Below are positions 25,268-33,489 of a stretch of DNA of 36,624 nt, piece after piece; the stretch's first letter is position 1; each line of letters opens with the position of its first letter. Both the position numbers and the translations under genes were made by a program. The notes under the pieces were generated by a model that made no database searches, had not been told where the DNA came from, and worked only from the letters and a program-made list of their open reading frames with translations. The DNA is taken from NCBI GenBank assembly GCA_027488855.1, contig JAIYAV010000376.1:1-36624 (forward strand). Reading direction: 5' to 3'. Origin of the DNA: Saprospiraceae bacterium. Its GTDB lineage: Bacteria > Bacteroidota > Bacteroidia > Chitinophagales > Saprospiraceae.

Positions 25268-25289
25268 GAACTACATCCAAATGTAGGTT
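25268..25289. promoter_or_regulatory. Dyad 3, CTACAT-N4-ATGTAG
   Basis: Core CTACATCCAAATGTAG at 25271-25286; the arms do not extend cleanly beyond six bases. Its centre is 57.5 bases before the last G of TATATTTG (25329-25336), the same spacing as at dyad 2. Confidence 0.6.
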
Positions 25290-25328
25290 TTTGTCCCCTC
25301 AAATTAGATCCTCCTATTTAAACATGGA

Positions 25329-25336
25329 TATATTTG
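25329..25336 (+). promoter_or_regulatory. Candidate -7 element of small RNA 2
   Basis: TATATTTG is a full match to TAnnTTTG. No -33 TTTG is found at the right distance, again consistent with dependence on an activator at the upstream dyad. Confidence 0.4.
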
Positions 25337-25342
25337 TTAAAA

Positions 25343-25559
25343 GTAAATTGCGATTGAGGATGTGATTTATTCCTATCGTAAGGCTTTCTAACTTACTTAT
25401 ACAAATTTTTAAACCATTGAGCGCTATAGCTCAGTGCCATCATGAATCATAATTGGATTTCGTAAAGCTTTTACCCCACATTTTTAAGAGAAGTAAGCTG
25501 TAGTCAAATTCTTTTATGAGAAATGGCGCGAGGGAGAATAAAAAATCTCCCTCTTTTTT
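25343..25559 (+). ncRNA. Candidate small RNA 2 (about 215 nt), predicted
   Basis: Bounded by TATATTTG at 25329-25336 (estimated start near 25343) and the terminator at 25530-25559. Coding potential is negligible; the frames seen are 7-13 codons. A small stem TGAGC/GCTCA lies near 25418-25433. Support is the same as for candidate RNA 1: shared dyad spacing, similar length and a terminator with similar GGGAGA / CTCCC arms. Confidence 0.37.
25530..25559 (+). terminator. Intrinsic terminator of candidate small RNA 2
   Basis: GAGGGAGA (25530-25537) pairs perfectly with TCTCCCTC (25546-25553), loop ATAAAAAA, then six T. Strong terminator on + with no protein gene ahead of it. Confidence 0.85.
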
Positions 25560-25652
25560 CTCTATGGAGCGATCATTTTGACCACTACTATGCTGAACCA
25601 ACGCGTTTCCAAGACCCTTATATTCGATTAAGTATTACAGTGTTCTATTGAC

Positions 25653-25686
25653 GAATCGCCCTTATAGGGGGGCGATTCTTTTCTTC
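25653..25686 (+). terminator. Third intrinsic terminator, facing the IclR gene
   Basis: GAATCGCCC (25653-25661) pairs with GGGCGATTC (25670-25678), followed by TTTTCTTC. It may be a back-up for RNA 2 or the end of a further short transcript, and would protect the convergent IclR gene. On the - strand no T-run follows. Confidence 0.7.
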
Positions 25687-25707
25687 TCAGATCGAAAACC
25701 CCTACCC

Positions 25708-26448
25708 TCAAACGCCAAGTTTACTCCCGATCTCTATTGCCGCCGTTTTCAAAGATTGAATGATTTCCAGTTGTCGTGTCTCCGTACAACGATACTCCGG
25801 AAGGAACACACTCAAACCCGCCACCACCTTGTCATGCACCTCAATTGGCACTGCAAATCCTCGGATGTGTCGGTTTCCCATGAAGGTCATCGCCATTCCT
25901 TCCTTTTTGATTTTGGGCAGGGTTTGGAGCAATTTTTCCATCGAACTGGCCTCTTCCCATAGTTCGGGATCAGGCAGGCCATTTTGTTGAATAAAACGCT
26001 CCAGTTCTTTTTCTGAAAAGTAAGCCAATAGCAAGCGACCGCTAGCCGTTTCGTACACATTGCGCTCGGAGCGCAGTTGCACCTGTATTTCTTGCACGGA
26101 ATTGACCACGTGTAAAATGTAGCGCTTGTTGTTCCGCATAACACCCAGCAGGCAGGATTCATTGAGCTTTGCGGTCAGTTCTTCCATAACGCCACGGGCA
26201 GCATTGATGAGGTCTTTCCCGTAGGGTACCTCATTGGTCAGGCTGTAAGCTGCTGGTCCCAGGCGATAACCCTTCTTTTTACCGATATGCTCCAGGTAGC
26301 CTTTGTGTACCAGCGTTTTATTGATGTTGGCGGCAGTAGCCTGGTTGAGTTGGAGCTCGTCTGCGATCTCCGTGAGGGTAATCGATTGTCCGTTGCGTTG
26401 TGCAACCAATTCCAGAATGTCAAAAGCTTTGATGAGAACTTGTACCAT
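25708..26448 (-). CDS. IclR-family transcriptional regulator
   Basis: 246 residues. The N-terminal winged helix-turn-helix is clear: VQVLIKAFDILELVAQRNG, then SITLTEIADELQLNQATAAN and INKTLVHKGYLEHIG (about 2-55). The C-terminal effector domain contains ESCLLGVMRNNKRYILHVVN, ASGRLLLAYFSEKELERFI and FAVPIEVHDKVVAGLSVFLP. IclR proteins commonly sense small metabolites and often act on divergent catabolic genes. Here the gene is divergent from the second susC across 247 bases that carry repeated candidate operators, so it probably controls this PUL and itself. IclR is an uncommon choice for a PUL, where hybrid two-component, AraC or ECF/FecR systems dominate. Effector unknown, perhaps a uronate-derived metabolite. 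Confidence 0.93.
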   Translation of the reverse strand: MVQVLIKAFDILELVAQRNGQSITLTEIADELQLNQATAANINKTLVHKGYLEHIGKKKGYRLGPAAYSLTNEVPYGKDLINAARGVMEELTAKLNESCLLGVMRNNKRYILHVVNSVQEIQVQLRSERNVYETASGRLLLAYFSEKELERFIQQNGLPDPELWEEASSMEKLLQTLPKIKKEGMAMTFMGNRHIRGFAVPIEVHDKVVAGLSVFLPEYRCTETRQLEIIQSLKTAAIEIGSKLGV

Positions 26449-26451
26449 ACT

Positions 26452-26470
26452 TTATTATTGTGAGAGTAAA
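26452..26470. promoter_or_regulatory. Candidate operator copy A (IclR promoter side)
   Basis: TTATTATTGTGAGAGTAAA shares 17 of 19 bases with copy B at 26559-26577, 107 bp away (about ten helical turns). It begins four bases upstream of the IclR start codon, so binding could block its expression. Confidence 0.45.
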
Positions 26471-26558
26471 GGTAGTTAATTTCTAAGCTACATGCTCGAT
26501 ACCTGATCCAAAAATCCAGCTTTTACAGTAAAGTGTAGCTGGTAAACATCGATATACA

Positions 26559-26577
26559 TTATCATTGTGATAGTAAA
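26559..26577. promoter_or_regulatory. Candidate operator copy B (susC promoter side)
   Basis: TTATCATTGTGATAGTAAA contains the inverted repeat TATCA-TTG-TGATA. It lies 42 bases upstream of the -33 element of the susC promoter, a position suited to activation or to looping with copy A. Confidence 0.5.
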
Positions 26578-26618
26578 ATAAAAAATACTGGCTCATTGTA
26601 ATTATTTGTGCTAAAAAA

Positions 26619-26649
26619 TTTGGTTAAACCACCTGTGTTTATACTTTTG
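26619..26649 (+). promoter_or_regulatory. Promoter of the second susC
   Basis: TTTG at 26619-26622, a 19-base spacer and TACTTTTG at 26642-26649: a full match to the Bacteroidota consensus TTTG-N19-TAnnTTTG. Start expected near 26656, leader about 40 bases before ATG 26696. Confidence 0.65.
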
Positions 26650-26695
26650 TATGGTGATACTTTTATTCAACCATAATAAAGTATAATTTTCAAAA

Positions 26696-29600
26696 ATGAA
26701 ACAGGTCGCACTAAAACACTCTTTTTGGTATTTGTGCCTAGCCATGTGGCTATGGGCAGGTACCACTACCGCACAAACCATCAGTGGAAAAATCACCGAC
26801 GAAACCGGGCAGGCACTCCCTGGTGTAAACATCCTTGAAAAAGGAACGAGCAATGGAACTTCTACCGGGATTGATGGCACCTACAGCATCAGAGTGAGCT
26901 CGGGCAATGCCGTTCTGAGTGTTTCCTTCATCGGGTACCTAAACCAGGAGATAAGTGTAGGAAATCAAACGGCCATCGATTTTAACCTTGCCCTTGATCA
27001 GGAGCAACTGAAAGAAGTGGTCGTAGTCGGTTATGGCACACAAAGAAAAAAAGACTTAACCGGGGCTGTAGCTTCTGTTGGCGCAAAAGACATTCAGAAA
27101 GTGCCCGTTTCTGGGCTTGATCAAGCGCTACAAGGGCAGGTTGCCGGCTTGCAAATCTCCCAAAGTAACGGTGCCCCGGGAGGAAACACGAACATCCTCA
27201 TCCGTGGGATTGGGTCTATTTCTGGTGGAAACGAACCCTTGTTTGTGATTGATGGATATCCAGTTACCAATTCAGGTATAGGGAATCCTCTGAATACCCT
27301 CAATCCGAACGATATTGAAAGCATTGATGTGTTAAAAGATGCATCAGCTACTGCAATTTATGGTTCCCGAGGCTCAAATGGGGTCATCATGGTCACCACC
27401 AAACGAGGAAAGGCTGGAAAAACGCGGATTGAAGTGGATGCCTATACGGGTTTTCAACAAGTTGCAAAAAAACTGGAATTAATGAATTCGCAGGAGTTTG
27501 CCCAATATGTCATTGATGGGCGGAACAATGGTTATTTGGACAACGTGCCTACCGGAAAAATAACGGATCCCAATAGTGTAAGGCCCAATTCCTATCAAAT
27601 TCCAAGCATTTTACAAGGTGACGTTTCAAAATTACCCACCTACGATTGGCAAGATGCTATTTTCAGAGTCGCCCCCATTCGCAACTATCAAGTTTCTGCT
27701 TCTGGTGGAAATGAAAATGTGCGGTATTCTATTTCAGGAGGATATTTTGATCAGCAGGGTATAGTGATCAGCTCCGGCCTGCAACGGTATAGCTTTAGAG
27801 CAAATCTCGATGGAAACCTTTCTAAAAGAATGAAGGTGGGCATCTCGATGCTTCCAAGCTTTACGATCCAGGATGATGTGGAAGCAATTGGTCACTCTTC
27901 CAATGCGGTCATTCAGGCCGCTTTGGCAATTTCACCTTACATTCCCATTTATGATGACCAAGGCAACTATACCAACACTTTTGCCCCAAAAGAAGGGGAC
28001 ATTTCCTATGCTCATGCGTTGAACATGGCAAAAAATTTAAAAATCGATGGAACTCAATTTCGCTTTTTGGGGAATGCTTACCTGGAGTATGAAGTAGTAA
28101 AGGATGTAAAACTAAAAACCACCTTCGGTACAGATCTTAATTACTCGAAGACTCGCCGTTTTGAACCTTCAAGCCTCAACCCGACCCTCTCGATTGGCCA
28201 GTCGGTTGCCAGAGCGAATAACGCTGAGATCTCCAACTGGCTTTCAGAAAGCACCCTTGCTTACAAGAAAAACATCCAGAAACATAGTATTGATGCATTG
28301 ATTGGTTTTACTGCTCAAAATGCAACGAGCAATACCATTAATGCGACAGCAGTAAACTTTCCTGACTTACTCCTGGATAACATCAGTGGAGGTACCGTCA
28401 ATGCGGGTGGTGAGTCCTTTGTCGTACACAATATGCTTTCTTTTTTGGGGAGAGTCAATTATGTGTTCAATGGTAAATACTTGGTTACTGCTACCATGCG
28501 GCGTGATGGTTCCTCTCGTTTTGGCGCGGATAACCGCTGGGGGAATTTCCCCTCCGCTTCTGTTGGATGGCGCGTTTCGGAGGAGGCCTTTTTAAAAAAG
28601 GTCAATGCTATTTCAGAACTTAAACTGAGAGCTAGTTATGGACTTACCGGGAATAATGCCATCGGCGATTATAGAGCTATCGGACTAATATCCAGCACCA
28701 ACTACGCCATCGGTAATGTTTTGACACCTGGCTTGTCTCGTTCTTCCTTTACAAATGCTGAATTGGGTTGGGAATCCATGAAACAGTTAGACCTGGGCTT
28801 GGATTTGGGCTTATTTAAAGACCGAATCACCATTACTGTGGATTACTACGAAAAAACAAATACCGATATGTTGTTCAACATCCAGACTCCATCGGCGACC
28901 GGGCTTACCGAAGCGGTTGTAAACTTAGGCGAAGTACAGAACAAAGGAGTGGAGTTTGGATTTAGCTCCCGAAACTTGACGCGGGCTTTCAAATGGACTA
29001 CCAATTTCAACATCACCTTTAATAAAAATGAGGTCACCGCGATGAGTACTGATGCGGAGAAAATTTTGAGTACCTCGGGGGGCCGAGCTGCATATGCCAT
29101 CACTCAGGTTGGTTCTCCCATTGGCAGTTTTTATGGAAGGCGCATCCTGGGTATTTTTCAAACCGACGAGGAGGCTAAAGCGTATGGCAAGCAGCCATTT
29201 GCTAAAGGTGGAGATACCAAATGGGCGGATTTGAACAATGATGGTAAAGTAGATGACAATGACAGAGAGGTCATTGGTAGTCCTCACCCTGATTTCTTCT
29301 TCGGGTTTAACAATAATTTTTCGTACAAAAACTTCAGCCTGGATATCTTGACAAGCGGCATGATTGGACAAGAAATATGGAACCAGACCTTCAGTGTTGC
29401 CAATTCAGGTGTCCAAAACGGGCTAAAAGAAATAGCTCAAGAAAGATACATTTCGCCTAGTCAACCGGGTAGCGGTAGATACGGTCGATCGATAAGAGGC
29501 AGCCGAAACGGTGGTAGTGCGGGCTACGCCGTGCAAGATGGATCCTTTGTCAGGATTCGAAATGTATCTTTTGCTTATTCTTTTCCTTCACAGCTGGTGA

Positions 29601-29785
29601 ATAAGCTTAAAGTAAATGCATTAAGGGTTTATGCGACAGCTACCAATCTATTTACATTCACCAACTACAATGGTTACGACCCCGAAGTGAGCAATTCGGG
29701 TGATGACTTGCGCGCTGCCGGGCTTGATTTTGGCACCTACCCACAAGCCAGGACCTACTCGTTTGGAGTGAACCTCACATTTTAA
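26696..29785 (+). CDS. SusC/RagA-type TonB-dependent transporter (no STN domain)
   Basis: 1029 residues. Signal peptide at about 1-26 (FWYLCLAMWLWAGTTTAQ). A carboxypeptidase-D regulatory-like domain follows (about 28-100, TISGKITDETGQALPGVNIL), then the TonB box and plug (LKEVVVVGYGTQRKKDLTGA from about 104) with NILIRGIGSISGGNEPLFVI and DASATAIYGSRGSNGV, and the outer-membrane barrel ending YSFGVNLTF. The absence of an STN domain fits the absence of a sigma/FecR pair at this locus, so this transporter does not itself signal. It pairs with the SusD encoded 27 bases downstream. Confidence 0.95.
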   Translation: MKQVALKHSFWYLCLAMWLWAGTTTAQTISGKITDETGQALPGVNILEKGTSNGTSTGIDGTYSIRVSSGNAVLSVSFIGYLNQEISVGNQTAIDFNLALDQEQLKEVVVVGYGTQRKKDLTGAVASVGAKDIQKVPVSGLDQALQGQVAGLQISQSNGAPGGNTNILIRGIGSISGGNEPLFVIDGYPVTNSGIGNPLNTLNPNDIESIDVLKDASATAIYGSRGSNGVIMVTTKRGKAGKTRIEVDAYTGFQQVAKKLELMNSQEFAQYVIDGRNNGYLDNVPTGKITDPNSVRPNSYQIPSILQGDVSKLPTYDWQDAIFRVAPIRNYQVSASGGNENVRYSISGGYFDQQGIVISSGLQRYSFRANLDGNLSKRMKVGISMLPSFTIQDDVEAIGHSSNAVIQAALAISPYIPIYDDQGNYTNTFAPKEGDISYAHALNMAKNLKIDGTQFRFLGNAYLEYEVVKDVKLKTTFGTDLNYSKTRRFEPSSLNPTLSIGQSVARANNAEISNWLSESTLAYKKNIQKHSIDALIGFTAQNATSNTINATAVNFPDLLLDNISGGTVNAGGESFVVHNMLSFLGRVNYVFNGKYLVTATMRRDGSSRFGADNRWGNFPSASVGWRVSEEAFLKKVNAISELKLRASYGLTGNNAIGDYRAIGLISSTNYAIGNVLTPGLSRSSFTNAELGWESMKQLDLGLDLGLFKDRITITVDYYEKTNTDMLFNIQTPSATGLTEAVVNLGEVQNKGVEFGFSSRNLTRAFKWTTNFNITFNKNEVTAMSTDAEKILSTSGGRAAYAITQVGSPIGSFYGRRILGIFQTDEEAKAYGKQPFAKGGDTKWADLNNDGKVDDNDREVIGSPHPDFFFGFNNNFSYKNFSLDILTSGMIGQEIWNQTFSVANSGVQNGLKEIAQERYISPSQPGSGRYGRSIRGSRNGGSAGYAVQDGSFVRIRNVSFAYSFPSQLVNKLKVNALRVYATATNLFTFTNYNGYDPEVSNSGDDLRAAGLDFGTYPQARTYSFGVNLTF

Positions 29786-29812
29786 ACCATCCTTGCTTTA
29801 AACTCTACCATC

Positions 29813-31279
29813 ATGTCTACCTACAATAAATCTACTGGAAGGAAAATCGGGTTATTCCTCTCCGTACTCCTTTGTCTAAATGCTTGCGAAAAATCATTTC
29901 TAGACCAAGCCCCTCAAACAACCCGTTCAGAAGTGAATTTTTACAAGTCATCTTCTGATTTTAACAATGCCTTGATTGGAGTATATGCTAACCTGAAGCA
30001 TGTGGGCCTGTATGCCAATGGCAGTGGTGCCCTGCATGTAATGACTGAGATCGTATCCGACAATACCGAAAACGGAGCCACCAGACAAGCCGTAAACCAA
30101 GGCATTTTCGAAATCAACGATTTTCTTACTTTGATTTCAACGGATAGGGTCAGGGATTGTTGGATCGGGCTGTATACTGGCATCGGTAGAACCAATTCCA
30201 TTCTTGACCGATTGCCTTCGGCATCGATTGCCCAGGCGGATAAAGATAAATACGAGGCAGAAGCCAAGTTCATGAGGGCAATGTTCTATTTTCATCTGGT
30301 TAGGCTTTATGGGGATGTGCCCATAATTACCCAGGAAATCACCTCTCCTTATGGCGCTAATGAGATCACAAGAAGCCCAATCAATCAGGTATATGACTTG
30401 ATTGTTGCGGATTTAAAAACTGCGGAGTCCAAACTTCCGCTATCAATCCCTGCTGCACAAGCAGGTAGAGCTACTCAGGGGGCCGCAAAGGTATTATTGG
30501 GCAAAGTGTACCTTACTTTAAAACAATACGACAATGCTAGCGCAAAACTTAAAGAGGTAATTGATGCCAAAACCTACGATTTGCTGTCCAAATATGGGGA
30601 TGTTTTCGCTCACACGACTTCCTTTACAGCCAATAAAGAATTAATTTTTGCGGTGCAATATTTAGGCGGCCAGATTGGACAAGGTTCAAACATGTGGTCA
30701 GAGTGGGCTCCGTTTAATGCAGGTACAGCACTGCTTGGAAGTGGAGGTGGTGCTGGAAACGGGTTCAATAAACCTACAACCGATATGGCCAATGCTTATG
30801 AAGCAGGCGATTTACGCAAAGATGCGTCGATGCTTACTTCTTATAAAAGCCTGAGCGGTCAGGAAGTAAAAGAGGCATATGTGGTAAAATTCCGACAGCA
30901 GGGCGCCCTGGCCGGGGATTCAGATGTAGATTTCCCAATACTGCGCTATGCCGATGTTTTATTGATGTATGCGGAAGCCTTAAATGAGCAGGGAAAAACC
31001 GCAGAAGCGTTGCCATTTTTGAATCAAATCAGAAAAAGAGCAGGACTGGCCGATAAAACGGGCTTAAATCAGGCAGATTTTAGACTGGCAATCGAACAGG
31101 AGCGCAGAGTTGAATTCGCTTTTGAAGGACATCGTTGGTATGATTTGATTCGGACCAATAGACAACAAATCGTACTTTCAGCAAAGGGATTGGCAATCAA
31201 AGAATTTCATAAATTATTCCCTATCCCGCAAAGGGAGGTTGACCTTAATGCCAATCTCACTCAGAATCCAGGGTATTGA
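29813..31279 (+). CDS. SusD/RagB-family glycan-binding lipoprotein
   Basis: 488 residues. Lipoprotein signal KIGLFLSVLLCLNACEKS, acylated cysteine at residue 25. Family landmarks: FLDQAPQTTRSEVNFYKSSS near the N-terminus, AEAKFMRAMFYFHLVRLYGD, TQGAAKVLLGKVYLTLKQYD, PILRYADVLLMYAEALNEQG and the C-terminal FAFEGHRWYDLIR with FPIPQREVDLNANLTQNPGY. It follows susC by 27 bases and is its surface-exposed partner. Confidence 0.95.
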   Translation: MSTYNKSTGRKIGLFLSVLLCLNACEKSFLDQAPQTTRSEVNFYKSSSDFNNALIGVYANLKHVGLYANGSGALHVMTEIVSDNTENGATRQAVNQGIFEINDFLTLISTDRVRDCWIGLYTGIGRTNSILDRLPSASIAQADKDKYEAEAKFMRAMFYFHLVRLYGDVPIITQEITSPYGANEITRSPINQVYDLIVADLKTAESKLPLSIPAAQAGRATQGAAKVLLGKVYLTLKQYDNASAKLKEVIDAKTYDLLSKYGDVFAHTTSFTANKELIFAVQYLGGQIGQGSNMWSEWAPFNAGTALLGSGGGAGNGFNKPTTDMANAYEAGDLRKDASMLTSYKSLSGQEVKEAYVVKFRQQGALAGDSDVDFPILRYADVLLMYAEALNEQGKTAEALPFLNQIRKRAGLADKTGLNQADFRLAIEQERRVEFAFEGHRWYDLIRTNRQQIVLSAKGLAIKEFHKLFPIPQREVDLNANLTQNPGY

Positions 31280-31309
31280 GCGCCTGTAAAAATTGATGAT
31301 TGTATGTTG

Positions 31310-31375
31310 TACACCGTCAAGTTTTGTGTAGACCGCGCTGAATTACTCAATCCTTGCACAAAACTTGACGATGTA
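31310..31375. repeat. Long inverted repeat between susD and the GH115 gene
   Basis: Arms 31310-31330 and 31355-31375 are 21 bases each with two mismatches; the perfect core is CGTCAAGTTTTGTG / CACAAAACTTGACG. The loop is 24 bases. No T-run follows. Possible roles: partial terminator or RNA-processing hairpin tuning expression of the enzymes relative to SusCD, or the footprint of a small mobile element. No transposase remnant is visible. Confidence 0.65.
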
Positions 31376-31413
31376 TACCAACAACAATTGCCCCACCGAA
31401 TAGAAAAAACAAA

Positions 31414-33489
31414 ATGAACATGCTAATCAGCTTGATTACCTATGCCGTGATGGTCCTTCAATCCACCTTAGGAGATGAACCCGCTTTTGTACTGTGTCAC
31501 CCTACCAGACCTACTGTGCAAATTGTGGTACCCAAAAACGAGGTAGAATCTGTTCGATTGGCCGTAGCTGATTTGGTTCTGGACATTCAAAAGGTAACGG
31601 GCAAAAAATTGATGGTATCTGACGAAATAGAGGCAAACGTCAAACACATCTTTATCCACACCAATCAAGACCAAGCAAGAGAAGAAAGTTATACCATCAA
31701 AACGGTTAAGGGCAATCTGTACATTACAGGCAATAATGAACTGGGCACCATCTTCGGCATTTACCATTTTGCTGAACACTATTTGGGGGTCGATCCGATG
31801 TATTTTTGGACGGATCGGGAGCCTCCTCGAAGAGCAGTATTGCAATGGAAAAAAATTGATGTCCAGTCGTCGAAGCCCACTTTCAAATATCGTGGCTGGT
31901 TCATCAATGATGAGGATTTGCTGACAGAATGGTATGAAACAAATGGCAAACGCAATATCGACTACCCTTTTTACCAACAAGTGGTCTCTCCACAAATCAT
32001 GGAAAAAGTATGCGAAACTGCGCTCAGATTGAAGTTCAACTTGATCATCCCCGCCAGTTTTATCGACATCCGTAATCCCGCCGAAGCAGCATTGGTCAAA
32101 GAAGCCAGCAAAAGAGGCTTGTTCGTTTCCATGCACCACGTCGAACCCATGGGCGTAAGCGCCTTTACCTACTTCAATTACTGGAAAGCCAAAGATGGAA
32201 CTAAACCCCTGTTTTCTTATTTCAGCAATCGGGAAAAAGTGGAAGAAGTATGGCGAGTATATGCCCAGGAATGGGCAAAGTACCCCAAAGTCATTTGGCA
32301 AATTGGCCTACGGGGCATCGGCGATCGCCCCATGTGGTTGGCCGACCCCAACACGCCTCAAACCGATGCCGATCGGGGCAAATTGATTTCGGAGGCCATG
32401 TCCTTTCAAATGGACTTGATTCGATCCATCGATAAACGCCCGAACCCAGCTGTTACAACTACCCTTTGGGCAGAAGGCTCTACCTTAAATCAGGCCGGGC
32501 ACTTGAGCATTCCTGAAAAAGTAACCATTGTTTTTGCTGACAATTCCCCAGGTTGGCGTTGGCAAACCGATTTTTTCCAAACCAAACGCCTGCCCACTAA
32601 CAACTACGGGGTGTATTACCACCACCAATTGTGGGGTTCGGGGCCACATCTGATACCCATCGTAGCCCCTGCAAAAACACAAGCCGTGCTTGGTCAGGCT
32701 GTAGCAAAGGGGGATACCACCTATTGCATCATGAATGTATCCAACATCCGAGAGTTCGCTTTGGGCATCGCCGCCTCTGCTCAAATGCTCCAGGATTTTA
32801 ACCATTTTAACCTGGAAAAATTCAAGCAGCAATGGTTTGGCAATCATTACGGGCCACAAGCCAAAGCCGTGCAAGAACTTTACCAAATTTACTTCGATGC
32901 TTTTGTGGTAAGCGAGCAAACGAGCACGCCCATCCTGATGGACGGTCAAACCAACAGCTTAGCGGCGGGGATATTGAGGGAATTAAAACTCCAAATCAGC
33001 AATCCCCCCGCCTACCAAGCTGCCCTACAAAAGAAAAAGCAGGAAACCGAAGAAAGCAAATGGATCAAATCCGCCATCGGAGATATGCTCTCGGGCGATC
33101 TGAGCAATAGCGCGCTGCTGCAAAAAGTGCAGCAACAAAAAAGGAGTTTTGAGAAAGCCGATTCTTTGGCTCAAATCATTTCACCTGATTTGTCGCCTAC
33201 CCAAAAAGCATTTTTCCAAACCGACTTCCTGGCCCCCTTGAAAATAATTCTGGGTTTGCAAATTTGGTTGGAACAGGCCCTGCAAGCCAAAATGGCTACT
33301 GATGAAAACAGATTGCAGGATTCCCGAGCTCATCTACAAAATGCCCTTGCGGCGTTTGCCCTCATCAAAGCTGGCCAAAGTTTAAAGTCCCAGGGCGAAA
33401 AATGGCAACATTGGTACCGGGGTGATAAAAAAATGAACTTACTTCAAAAGGAATCCCTGACCCAGGAAGTCCTCAACCTATTGAACTAA
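31414..33489 (+). CDS. GH115-like alpha-glucuronidase
   Basis: 691 residues with a short signal-like N-terminus (MLISLITYAVMVLQSTLGD). The N-terminal domain (VRLAVADLVLDIQKVTGKKL, then YTIKTVKGNLYITGNNELGT and IFGIYHFAEHYLGVDPMYFW) and the barrel segments FKYRGWFINDEDLLTEWYET, LKFNLIIPASFIDIRNP, VTTTLWAEGSTLNQAGHL and YGVYYHHQLWGSGPHLIPI follow the order of GH115. That family removes alpha-1,2-linked (4-O-methyl)glucuronic acid from xylan or arabinogalactan side chains. The protein is shorter than many members (often 800 or more residues), so C-terminal accessory domains are probably missing. The next gene starts directly after its stop codon. Family assignment from recalled motifs, not from alignment. 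Confidence 0.78.
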   Translation: MNMLISLITYAVMVLQSTLGDEPAFVLCHPTRPTVQIVVPKNEVESVRLAVADLVLDIQKVTGKKLMVSDEIEANVKHIFIHTNQDQAREESYTIKTVKGNLYITGNNELGTIFGIYHFAEHYLGVDPMYFWTDREPPRRAVLQWKKIDVQSSKPTFKYRGWFINDEDLLTEWYETNGKRNIDYPFYQQVVSPQIMEKVCETALRLKFNLIIPASFIDIRNPAEAALVKEASKRGLFVSMHHVEPMGVSAFTYFNYWKAKDGTKPLFSYFSNREKVEEVWRVYAQEWAKYPKVIWQIGLRGIGDRPMWLADPNTPQTDADRGKLISEAMSFQMDLIRSIDKRPNPAVTTTLWAEGSTLNQAGHLSIPEKVTIVFADNSPGWRWQTDFFQTKRLPTNNYGVYYHHQLWGSGPHLIPIVAPAKTQAVLGQAVAKGDTTYCIMNVSNIREFALGIAASAQMLQDFNHFNLEKFKQQWFGNHYGPQAKAVQELYQIYFDAFVVSEQTSTPILMDGQTNSLAAGILRELKLQISNPPAYQAALQKKKQETEESKWIKSAIGDMLSGDLSNSALLQKVQQQKRSFEKADSLAQIISPDLSPTQKAFFQTDFLAPLKIILGLQIWLEQALQAKMATDENRLQDSRAHLQNALAAFALIKAGQSLKSQGEKWQHWYRGDKKMNLLQKESLTQEVLNLLN

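Larger units (their letters stand above)
24783..25707. other. 925-bp intergenic region with operator-like dyads, -7 elements and terminators
   Basis: No convincing protein gene on either strand. Contents: dyads at 24874-24889, 24941-24956 and 25271-25286; -7-like elements at 24928-24936, 24998-25006 and 25329-25336 on + and at 24876-24869 on -; intrinsic terminators on + at 25210-25243, 25530-25559 and 25653-25686. Reading frames present are all shorter than about 22 codons. The simplest reading is a regulatory region plus small non-coding RNA genes. Confidence 0.6.

Noticed and set aside
24783-25707. tRNA or other housekeeping RNA gene
   Set aside because: No cloverleaf, no conserved T-loop sequence and no CCA end found; only the promoter-terminator units described.
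25648-25962. 104-codon open frame on + opposite the IclR gene
   Set aside because: It overlaps the third terminator and is antisense to a clear IclR effector domain; composition looks like a shadow frame.
31310-31375. Insertion sequence ends
   Set aside because: Only 24 bases lie between the arms, no transposase remnant and no target-site duplication recognised; kept as an unexplained inverted repeat.
31468-32301. 277-codon open frame on - opposite the GH115 gene
   Set aside because: Shadow of a strongly supported + gene; no recognisable domain. The same holds for 34405-35220 and 19846-20496 on -.
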